Source: SG8-30 sp963710135 (GTDB lineage Bacteria > Pseudomonadota > Gammaproteobacteria > Steroidobacterales > Steroidobacteraceae). From it: DNA of 64,000 nucleotides. Made by a program: the position numbers and the translations under genes. Positions within the stretch are counted from its first letter, which is position 1; the number at the start of each line of letters is the position of its first letter. Of the stretch, positions 35,906 to 43,860 are shown piece by piece. The stretch covers positions 1 to 64,000 of the forward strand of contig CAVPYY010000002.1 in NCBI GenBank assembly GCA_963710135.1, given 5' to 3'. The notes beneath the pieces were generated by a model. It was not told where the DNA came from and did not search any database. It saw only the letters and a program-made list of their open reading frames with translations.

Positions 35906-38711
35906 ATGCACAGAGTCCTCGCCACCGCCGCTGCGGCGCTGCTGGTCGGTCTGTCGCCCGGCCGCGGACGCCGTCGAGAACAACGGCGGCTGGGCGGCTA
36001 CGCTCGAGCGCATCAGCAGCGGCGTGGTCACCATCCAGATCGACGCGACCCGCGCGTTCGACACCGAATGGAACACGTCGTCGCAGGCCACCGGCTTCGT
36101 GGTCGACGCCGAGCGCGGGTCTGATCCTGACCAATCGGCACGTGGTGACCGCGGGGCCGGTGACCGCCCAGGCGGTCTTCCTCAACCGCGAGGAGGTCGA
36201 GCTGGAGCCGTGTATCGGGACCCGGTGCACGACTTCGGCTTCTATCGCTACGATCCCTCCAAGCTCCGCTTCATCAAGCCCACGGAACTGCCGCTGTATC
36301 CGCGCGGCGCGCAGGTCGGCACCGAGATCCGGGTGGTCGGCAACGACGCCGGCGAGCAGCTGTCGATCCTGGCCGGCACGCTGGCGCGGCTGGACCGCGA
36401 TGCGCCCAACTACGGCGTCGGCAAGTACAACGACTTCAACACCTTCTACTACCAGGCGGCCTCGGGCACTTCCGGTGGTTCCTCGGGCTCGCCGGTCATC
36501 GACGTCCAGGGGCGCGTCGTGGCGCTGAACGCCGGCGGCTCGTCCGGCGCGGCCTCGAGCTTCTACCTGCCGCTGGATCGCGTGGTGCGCGCGCTGGCGC
36601 ATCTGCGCGCCGGCGAGCCGGTGCCGCGAGGCACGCTGCAGACCGTTTTCCGCTACGCACCCTACGACGAGCTGCGCCGCCTCGGCCTGCAGCCTTCCAC
36701 CGAAGCCCGGGCGCGGCGCGAGTTCCCGCGCCAGACCGGACTGCTGGTGGTGACCGAGGTCCAGCCCGGGCTCGCCGGCCGACGGGCGCCTCGCTCCGGG
36801 CGACGTGCTGATCCGGGTCGGCGGCAAGTCGCTGGCCGACTTCGACGCGCTGGCGGACACCCTCGATGGATCGGTCGGCAGCGAGATCGAGATCGAGGTG
36901 GAGCGCGGCGGGCAGATCGTCAGCCAGACGCTCGGCGTCGGCGATCTGTACGACCGTGATGCCCAGCGCCTATCTGGAGATCGGCGACAGCGTGGTGCAC
37001 ACGCTGTCCTGGCAGATGGCGCGCCACATGAACGTGCCGGTGCGCGGACTGTTCGTGGCCAACCCGGGCTACCTGTTCGGCCCGGCCGGCATTCCGCGCG
37101 GCGCGGTGATCGTGGAGCTGGACGGGCAGGAGGTCGCCGGCCTCGAAGACGGCGTGCGCATCCTCGCCGGCATGCCCGACGGCCAGCGAAGTGACCGTCA
37201 GATACTTCACGCTGGAGGACATCCGCTCGCCGCAGCTGCAGTCGGTGCGCATCGACCGCCGCTGGTTCCCCGCGAGAACCTGCCATCGCGACGACCGGCT
37301 CGGCCAATGGCCGTGCCAGTCGCTGGACCCGCCGCCGGTTCCCGAAGCCCAGCCGCCGGCCAGCACCCGGTTCGCGGTCACGGGCGACCGCGTGCTCGAC
37401 GCGCTGGCGCCGTCACTGGTCCTGGTCACGTTCAACATGCCGTACTCCATCGCCGGGGTCACGGAGAGAAACTATTTCGGCACGGGCGTGATCGTCGACG
37501 CCGAGCGCGGTCTGGTCGCGGTGGACCGCAATACCGTGCCGGTGGCGCTCGGCGACGTTCGCATCACCATTGCGGGCACGCTGGAGGTTCCGGCACGGGT
37601 CGCCTGGATCCATCCGCAGCACAACCTGGCAATGCTCGCCTACGATCCCGCGGCGATCGGCGACACGCCGGTCCGCGCCGCGCGCATGCTGGATCGACAG
37701 CTGGCTCCCGGTGAAGTGGTGAGTGTGGTCGGGCTGAAGCCCGACAACCGCCTGTTCGCCCAGCGCAGCGAGGTGGGTTCGCTGGAACCGGTCAACTTCC
37801 CGCTGTCGCGCACGCTGCAGTTCCGCGAGTCCAACCTGTCGACCATCCGGCTGGTCAACGGTCCCACCGAGTTCGACGGTGTGATCGCCGACGAGCGCGG
37901 CCGGGTGCTGGCGCTGTGGTCGAGCTTCGCCTTCGAGGCCGGCCGGCAGATCCAGCAGGAAAACCAGGGTGTGCCCATCGGCATCGTGCAGGAGATGCTG
38001 GGCCACGTTCGTGACGATACGCCGCTGCATTCCCTCGAGGCGGAACTCGAGGCGCGCTCGCTGGCCAGTGCGCGGCGCCTCGGTCTCGCGGAGGAGTGGG
38101 TGCGGCGGGTCGAGGCGCACAGCCCGTCGCGCCGCGAGGTGCTGTCGGTGACCCGCCTGGTGGCGGGCACGCCGGCAGCCGCCGTCCTGCGACCGGGCGA
38201 CCTGCTGCTGGCGATTGACGGCGAGATCGTGAACAGCTTCCGGGAAGTGGATCGCGCCGTGCAGCGCGAGCGCGTGCGGGTCACGGTGTGGCGCAGTGGC
38301 GGGGAACTGGAATTCGACCTGGCGACGATGGCGCTCGACGGGCGCGACGTCGAGCGCGTGCTGGTCTGGGCGGGCGCCACGCTGCACGCGCCGCACCGCG
38401 CCATGGCCGCCCAGCGGGGCATCCCCTCCGACGGCGTGTTCGTCGCGTTCTTCATGTACGGCTCGCCGGCGAGCCGTTATCAGCTCTGGGCCGGGCGGCG
38501 CATCACCGAGGTCGATGGCGTGCCCACACCGGACCTCGATTCGTTCCTCGCCGCGGTCGCGGGACGGCCGGACCGGTCCTCGCTGCGGCTGAAAATGGTT
38601 AGCTGGAACGACTCCGTGGACGTCATCACGCTCAAGCTCGACGACCATTACTGGCCGACCTACCAGCTGCGGCGCGTGGGCGACGCCTGGGAGCGTAGCG
38701 CCGTGGATTGA
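35906..38711 (+). CDS. Nma111-like tandem HtrA protease with PDZ domains (apparent frameshifts)
   Basis: The protein is about 933 residues after correcting six indels (extra bases near 35956, 36117, 36769, 36954 and 37187; one missing near 36210). It starts with a signal peptide (MHRVLATAAAALLVGLS). The first protease domain has catalytic His in LILTNRHVVTAGP, Asp in YRDPVHDFGFYRYDP and Ser in ASGTSGGSSGSPVID, followed by a PDZ domain (PADGRLAPGDVLIRVGGKSL). A second protease-like half (NYFGTGVIVDAERGLVAVDR) and PDZ follow. That half has no GNSGG-type serine and is probably inactive. The double organisation and the TSGGSSGSPV motif match yeast Nma111/Ynm3. Likely periplasmic quality control. 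Confidence 0.85.
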
Positions 38712-38799
38712 ACCGCGGGCCGGATGCACTGGATTGCTCAGGCTGCCAGCCACTACACTTCGGGCATGGCACCCACCGGCACCCCTCAAGGAACATACC

Positions 38800-39186
38800 A
38801 TGCTGACTGAACTGCTGCGCCGCGCCTGTGTGGCGCTCGTTTCCATGAGCCTGCTGTCGACCTTCGCGATTCCCGTCGCCGAGGCCGGGATGATCGGCAC
38901 GGCCGAGGCCGTCGCCGTGGAGCAGCGCGCGACCACGCTGGACACCGTGCGGGCCGGGCTTGCGCGCGACGACGTGCGCGACAGGATGGTCGCACTCGGC
39001 GTCGATCCGGCCGAAGTCGACGGCCGCCTCGGCGCGCTGACCGATGCCGAGCTGCAGACGCTGGCCGCGCGGCTGGAGTCGGCGCCGGCCGGCGGCGAAG
39101 TCCTGGCGATCATTGGCATCGTGTTCCTGGTCCTGCTGTTGCTCGAGTACACCGGGACCATCGACATCTTCAAGAAGGTGCCGTGA
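38800..39186 (+). CDS. PA2779-family small membrane protein
   Basis: The product is 128 residues from the ATG at 38800 with AAGGA upstream. A signal-like segment (LLRRACVALVSMSLLSTFAI) is followed by a helical region (TVRAGLARDDVRDRMVALGVDPAEVDGRL). A C-terminal transmembrane helix (VLAIIGIVFLVLLLLEYTGT) ends with a short cytoplasmic tail. The family occurs as a fixed pair with PA2778-type peptidases; here the start of the partner overlaps by 4 bases (39183-39186). Function unknown. Confidence 0.85.
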   Translation: MLTELLRRACVALVSMSLLSTFAIPVAEAGMIGTAEAVAVEQRATTLDTVRAGLARDDVRDRMVALGVDPAEVDGRLGALTDAELQTLAARLESAPAGGEVLAIIGIVFLVLLLLEYTGTIDIFKKVP

Positions 39187-40166
39187 CCCGGGCAGCGCTG
39201 CCCACCGCGGCGCTGCTCTCGCTCTTGTCCGGTTGTGCGGCGGTGACCCCGCTGGGAGACCTGCTGCCCGAGCAAGCGGCGCCGCGACTCGAACTGGACG
39301 CAACGCCATTCTTCGCGCAGGACGAGCACCAGTGCGGTCCCGCGGCACTGGCCATGGCGCTCGGCGCGTCGGGGCGGCCAGTGGCGCCGCAGTCGCTTGC
39401 GCCGCAGCTCTACCTGCCCGAGCGCCAGGGGAGCCTGCAGGCCGAGATGCTCGGCGCCGCCCGGCGCCACGGCCGCCTGCCGTATCTGCTGGCTGCGGAG
39501 CCCGTTGCCATGTTGCGGGAGCTGGCGGCCGGTCACCCCGTCGTGGTGCTGCAGAACCTGGGCATCGAACGCGTGCCGTTCTATCACTACGCCGTGCTGA
39601 TCGGTTACGACGCGACGCGGGGTGAGGCGATCCTGCGCTCGGGCCGCGATGAGCGGCTTGGGATGCGCTGGTCGCGTTTCGTCGCCACCTGGGAGCGGGG
39701 CGGGCGCTGGTCGATGGTGGTGGTCGAGCCGGGCACGCTGCCCGCCACGGCCACGCCGCTCGAGTATCTGCAGGCCGCGGCGAGCCTTGCCGGTGTCGAT
39801 GCGCCGGCCGAGCGCCGCGCGTTGCGCGCCGCTGCGACGCGCTGGCCGGACGAGCCGTTGGTCTGGCTCGGCATCGGCAACTCCCTCTATGCCGAGGGCG
39901 AAATTCGCGCCGCGTTGGACGCTTTTGGGCAGGCGCTGCGCCTCGGCCCGGGCAACATCGCGGCGCGCAACAATTTCGCCCAGGCGTTGCTGGATACGGG
40001 TTGTGTGGCCGCGGCGCAGCGCGAGGCCGCGAGAGCAGCCGAGCTGGCCACCGGCACTGCACTCGAGGCGGCGGTCGCCGCGACATTGCTGCAGGCTAAC
40101 CAGGCTGGCGAGGGAAGCCCGTACGCGCCGGCCCTGTGCAACGGGCTGGCCGCCGACGGCGGCTGA
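39183..40166 (+). CDS. PA2778-family cysteine peptidase lipoprotein with TPR tail
   Basis: The product is 327 residues and starts at a GTG. The lipobox is LLSGC (Cys18), so it is probably lipid-anchored. The peptidase C39-like domain (about residues 40-180) has catalytic Cys in DEHQCGPAALAMAL and His in YHYAVLIGYD. The C-terminal third is TPR-like (WLGIGNSLYAEGEIRAALDAFGQAL, quoted in part). Paired with the PA2779-type protein by overlapping codons. C39 domains usually cleave double-glycine leaders, but no substrate or transporter gene is nearby. Confidence 0.87.
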   Translation: MTRAALPTAALLSLLSGCAAVTPLGDLLPEQAAPRLELDATPFFAQDEHQCGPAALAMALGASGRPVAPQSLAPQLYLPERQGSLQAEMLGAARRHGRLPYLLAAEPVAMLRELAAGHPVVVLQNLGIERVPFYHYAVLIGYDATRGEAILRSGRDERLGMRWSRFVATWERGGRWSMVVVEPGTLPATATPLEYLQAAASLAGVDAPAERRALRAAATRWPDEPLVWLGIGNSLYAEGEIRAALDAFGQALRLGPGNIAARNNFAQALLDTGCVAAAQREAARAAELATGTALEAAVAATLLQANQAGEGSPYAPALCNGLAADGG

Positions 40167-40189
40167 TGGATGGCGGATATCATCCCACG

Positions 40190-41155
40190 ATGAATGCTGA
40201 TCCCCGAATCCAGGAAGCGGTGCGGCTGCTGCGCGCGGGTCGGCTGGTCGCATTCCCGACCGAGACCGTCTACGGCCTGGGCGCCGACGCCGCGAATCCT
40301 GCCGCGGTGGCGCGGATCTTCGCCGCCAAGGGCCGACCGGCCACCCATCCGGTGATCGTTCATCTGGGTGGCGTCGAGCAACTGGATCAATGGGCAGCCG
40401 ATTTTCCGGAGGCGGCCCGCCGGCTGGCCGCACGCTTCTGGCCGGGGCCGCTGACACTGGTCCTGCCGCGCGCGCGCGCTGTGCCGGACCAGGTCACGGG
40501 TGGCCAGGAGACCGTGGCCCTGCGCGTGCCCGCTCACCCGCTGGCGCGGACGCTGCTCACTGCATTCGGCGGCGGCATCGCTGCGCCCTCGGCGAACCGC
40601 TACGGCCGGATCAGCCCGACCCGCGCCGAGCACGTGCGCGCCGAACTGGATGGCGCGGTGGATCTCATTCTCGACGGTGGCGATTGCGAGGTTGGCCTGG
40701 AATCGACCATCGTTTCCTGTCTCGATGGCCGCGTCGCACTGTTGCGGCCCGGCCAGATCACGCGCGCCGAGCTGGAGGCGGTGGTCGGGCCCCTCGACGC
40801 GGTCGCGGCCGGCGCCCCGCGCGTGCCCGGCGCGATGGCATCGCACTATGCGCCGACGACGCCGCTCGTGCTGGTGCCGCCGGAGCGCCTGGACACGCTG
40901 CTCGCCGCGGCGCACGGCCAGTGCGCGGTGTTGGCGCGGCGCACTCGCCCGCCCGGCACGCAGGCGGCGCTCTGGCGCGAAATGCCCGTAGAGCCAAGTC
41001 CGTATGGCCACGACCTGTACGCCGCTTTGCGCGAGCTGGACGGCCGTGGGGCGGACCTCATCCTGGTCGAACAGGTGCCTGCGGGCGAGGCCTGGGATGC
41101 CGTGCGCGACCGGCTGGAGCGGGCGGCAACCGCCACGCCCGCAGGAATCCCCTGA
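40190..41155 (+). CDS. Threonylcarbamoyl-AMP synthase, Sua5 type
   Basis: The product is 321 residues from the ATG at 40190. The N-terminal YrdC domain (about residues 1-200) includes LVAFPTETVYGLGADA, KGRPATHPVIVHL and APSANRYGRISPT. A further ~120-residue Sua5 domain follows PGAMASHYAPTTPLVL. The enzyme makes threonylcarbamoyl-AMP for the t6A37 modification of ANN-decoding tRNAs. E. coli TsaC lacks the C-terminal domain, so this is the long form. TrmO, which further modifies t6A, is encoded 7 kb away. Confidence 0.93.
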   Translation: MNADPRIQEAVRLLRAGRLVAFPTETVYGLGADAANPAAVARIFAAKGRPATHPVIVHLGGVEQLDQWAADFPEAARRLAARFWPGPLTLVLPRARAVPDQVTGGQETVALRVPAHPLARTLLTAFGGGIAAPSANRYGRISPTRAEHVRAELDGAVDLILDGGDCEVGLESTIVSCLDGRVALLRPGQITRAELEAVVGPLDAVAAGAPRVPGAMASHYAPTTPLVLVPPERLDTLLAAAHGQCAVLARRTRPPGTQAALWREMPVEPSPYGHDLYAALRELDGRGADLILVEQVPAGEAWDAVRDRLERAATATPAGIP

Positions 41156-41158
41156 CCC

Positions 41159-42559
41159 CTAACGCACCGTGACGGTCTCGTTCAGCTGGGCATTGATTCG
41201 TGCGATCTGGGTCGGTTCGAGCGAGCCGGCCGCCAGCCGCAACCGCAGCGTGTTGATCAGGTAATCGTAGCGGCTGCGGGCGTAGTTGGTTTCCGCATTG
41301 AACAGCTGGCGGCGCGCGTCGAGCACGTCGACGGTGGTGCGAGTACCTACCTCGTAGCCCGCCTCGGTGGCTTCCAGCGCCACTTTGGCGGACGCCACTG
41401 CCTGCTTCAGCGCCTGCACCCGGGCCATCTCCGACATGACGCCGAGGTAAGCGTCGCGCGTGGATCTCTCGGTTTCGCGCGCCGTGCGTTCGAGACGCTC
41501 GCGCGCGGCGCGGTGGCGGTACTCGGCCTGCCGCACCCGCGACGAAGTGGCGCCACCCGAGTACAGCGGGACCGTCAACTGCAGGCTGATGGTCGTGTCA
41601 TTGCCGTCCGAGTCATTCGGCCGATCGATTCCTTCCGAGGTGATGGTCGACTGGATGTCGCGATAGGAACGCGACAGGACCAGGTCGACACTCGGGTAGT
41701 GACCGCCGCGCTGGAAGCTGATGTCGTCGCGGGTGATGTCGGCGGCCAGTCGGCTCGACACCAGCGCCAGGTTCTGGTCCATGGCGCGATCGACCCAGAC
41801 CTCCTCGTCCGCCGGATCCGGCGCGGTCGGTGCAACTTCGTCGCCGGGACGCGCGAGGGTGTCGAACGTGTCGCCGGTCAGTTCGCGCAGGGATTCCCGC
41901 TGCGTGGCCAGGGCGCGCTTCGCCTGGATGAGCTCGGCCGTGCTGAGGTCGTAGGCGGCCTTCGCTTCCTGCACGTCCGTGACCGCTATCAAGCCGACTT
42001 CGAAGCGCTTCTCGGCCTGCTCCAGCTGGCGTCCCAGCGCCTCATAGGTTGCCTCCGCCGCCGTCAGCGTGTCCTTCGCGGCGAGCACGTTGAAGTAGGC
42101 CTCGGAGGTGCGCAGGATCAGGTTCTGCTGGGCCGCCTGGTAGTCGGCTTCCGCCTGCGCGGCTTCCTTGTCGGCGCGCCTGAGCGTCACCCAGTTCTCC
42201 CATCGGAATACACTCTGGCGCAGCGTGACGTCCCAACTGGTGGTGTCGGAGTCGCTCTTCGAATCAATGGAACGGATATCGAAGCCGCCGCTGCCGTCGT
42301 CGGCGAAGAAGGTCCGCGACCCGTCGGTCTCGGAAGAGTCGTACCCCGCGCCCGCGTTCAGTTGGGGCAGCAGGGCCGAGAGCGCCTGTGGTTTCGACTC
42401 CAGCGCGGCCAGGCGATTGGCCTCTGCCTCGCGAATCAGCGGGTCATTCTGCAGCGCACGCTGGTAGACGTCGGCAAGATCAGCGGCCTGTGCGCCGCCT
42501 GAAGCGAACAACAAGCCGGCGGCTAGCAGGGCGGAGCGGAGGGGCGGTCGGATGTTCAT
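41159..42559 (-). CDS. tolC: TolC-family outer-membrane efflux channel
   Basis: The product is 466 residues with a signal peptide (LRSALLAAGLLFASGGAQA). The chain has the two-fold repeat of the TolC family, with long coiled helices and motifs QSVFRWENW, ASEAYFNVLAA-like RTSEAYFNVLAAKDTL, VPLYSGGATSSRVRQAEY and VGTRTTVDVLDARRQLFNAE. It forms the outer-membrane exit duct for efflux and type I secretion. The gene has a promoter-like AT-rich upstream interval. It follows the rhodanese and Pcm genes on the same strand. Confidence 0.95.
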   Translation of the reverse strand: MNIRPPLRSALLAAGLLFASGGAQAADLADVYQRALQNDPLIREAEANRLAALESKPQALSALLPQLNAGAGYDSSETDGSRTFFADDGSGGFDIRSIDSKSDSDTTSWDVTLRQSVFRWENWVTLRRADKEAAQAEADYQAAQQNLILRTSEAYFNVLAAKDTLTAAEATYEALGRQLEQAEKRFEVGLIAVTDVQEAKAAYDLSTAELIQAKRALATQRESLRELTGDTFDTLARPGDEVAPTAPDPADEEVWVDRAMDQNLALVSSRLAADITRDDISFQRGGHYPSVDLVLSRSYRDIQSTITSEGIDRPNDSDGNDTTISLQLTVPLYSGGATSSRVRQAEYRHRAARERLERTARETERSTRDAYLGVMSEMARVQALKQAVASAKVALEATEAGYEVGTRTTVDVLDARRQLFNAETNYARSRYDYLINTLRLRLAAGSLEPTQIARINAQLNETVTVR

Positions 42560-42607
42560 ACGAGGCCTATAAAGGTCGGTTCGGAGTGAGATATAGTGTT
42601 CTACTAT

Positions 42608-42635
42608 GCTATATCACTAGTATACGGTGGATCAA
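42608..42635 (-). promoter_or_regulatory. Probable promoter of tolC in an AT-rich gap
   Basis: On the minus strand TTGATC (42630-42635) and TATAGC (42608-42613) are separated by 16 bases. The 97-base gap between rhodanese and tolC is strikingly AT-rich for this genome. It also contains an inverted pair GATATAG (42590-42596) and CTATATC (42609-42615), overlapping the -10 region and so possibly an operator. Confidence 0.55.
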
Positions 42636-42656
42636 GTCGCTCGCTAGCGAACGTGT

Positions 42657-42977
42657 TCAATAAGCCTGCAGGCTCGGATCGACGTCCTGACCCCACCGCA
42701 GGATACCGCCAGACAGGTTCGCAACGTGCTCGAAGCCGTGCTTTTCGAGGAATCGGGCGACCTGAAGACTGCGGCCGCCGGACCGGCACAGCACGACAGT
42801 CTTGCGCGCGGGCTCGAGTTCCCCGAGCCGCTCGGGAATCTCGCCCATCGGAATGTGCATGGCCCCGGCGATGGCGGCGATGGCGAGTTCGTGCGGCTCG
42901 CGAACGTCGAGCAGCAGCAGGTCCTCGCCGGCATCGCGTCGGCGCACGAACTCTGCCGGACTCATTTCCTCGATCAT
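42657..42977 (-). CDS. Single-domain rhodanese
   Basis: The product is 106 residues from the ATG at 42977. A single rhodanese fold with LLLLDVREPHELAIAAI and the active-site loop VVLCRSGGRSLQVA, where the Cys carries sulfur as a persulfide. The short active-site loop is GlpE/PspE-like (sulfurtransferase). It begins 8 bases after pcm and precedes tolC, a common pcm-rhodanese-tolC order in gammaproteobacteria. Confidence 0.92.
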   Translation of the reverse strand: MIEEMSPAEFVRRRDAGEDLLLLDVREPHELAIAAIAGAMHIPMGEIPERLGELEPARKTVVLCRSGGRSLQVARFLEKHGFEHVANLSGGILRWGQDVDPSLQAY

Positions 42978-42984
42978 GGCAACC

Positions 42985-43641
42985 TCAGAAGCGGAAGCGG
43001 GGAGCGTGCACCGCATTCACCAGCGGATCGATGCTGGTCTCCAGCAAACCGCGCCGCACCCTTTCATCTCCGTCCAGCCGGGTGACCAGCCGGGCCTCCA
43101 TCACGGGGCCTTCCCCGACCACCACGAACAGGCGCCCGCCCGGGCGCAGGGCCCGCTCGAATCGCGGGTCGTACACGGGCAGCGAACCCGTCACGGCGAT
43201 CACGTCGTACCGATCCACCGTGTCGAGTCTGGTCGCATCCGCCGTTTCGACAGTGACATTGGTCACCGAGTTCGCCTTCAGCGCCCGTCGAGCGGAGCTC
43301 GCGAGGTCCTCGTACAACTCCAGCGAGTGAACGCGAGTGCCAAGCCTGGCGAGGCAGGCTGCGAAGAACCCGCTGCCCGTCCCGACTTCCAGCACCTCGT
43401 CGCCACGCGTGACGGCCAGCGCCTGCAGGATCCGTCCCTCCAGCTTGGGCGCAAGCATGTGCTGGCCGTGACCGAGTGGAATCGCCGTGTCGGCAAAGGC
43501 CACCTCGCGGAAGGCGTCCGGGACGAACCGTTCACGCGGCACCGCGGCGAGCGTCTCGAGCACCCGATCGTCCAGTACCTCCCAGGCGCGGACCTGTTGA
43601 TCGATCATCTGCCGACGGGCGCTTTCGAGGCTGGTATTCAT
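42985..43641 (-). CDS. pcm: Protein-L-isoaspartate O-methyltransferase family
   Basis: The product is 218 residues from the ATG at 43641. It uses S-adenosylmethionine to methylate L-isoaspartyl groups in damaged proteins. Blocks are RERFVPDAFREVAFADTAIPLGHGQHMLAP and the SAM motif VLEVGTGSGFFAACLARLG. An AVTGSLP segment stands where Pcm has the substrate loop. Members beside tolC are often annotated this way but lack some substrate-binding residues, so activity on isoaspartate is not certain. Confidence 0.85.
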   Translation of the reverse strand: MNTSLESARRQMIDQQVRAWEVLDDRVLETLAAVPRERFVPDAFREVAFADTAIPLGHGQHMLAPKLEGRILQALAVTRGDEVLEVGTGSGFFAACLARLGTRVHSLELYEDLASSARRALKANSVTNVTVETADATRLDTVDRYDVIAVTGSLPVYDPRFERALRPGGRLFVVVGEGPVMEARLVTRLDGDERVRRGLLETSIDPLVNAVHAPRFRF

Positions 43642-43860
43642 GGTGCTACCGAAATGGAAAGGGTCGCGACGCGGGCAGCAAGGGTAAGGGCTCACCGCCG
43701 GGCCGACAAGGCAAAGCCAGCTGCCATTATGGTGAATCATGGCAGGTCGCTCCACCACCGTGCGATATGCTGCGGACAGCCCGGTGGACACGAACAAAGA
43801 AAGTCTCAGCGGGAGCCGGGGTGACGAGCTCCGGCAGCAGTCGAGGGGATACACAGCGGC

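Noticed and set aside
43642..43860. Possible small gene or RNA between pcm and the GGDEF-EAL gene
   Set aside because: No reading frame with a ribosome site and no convincing RNA fold is visible; it is probably a divergent promoter region.
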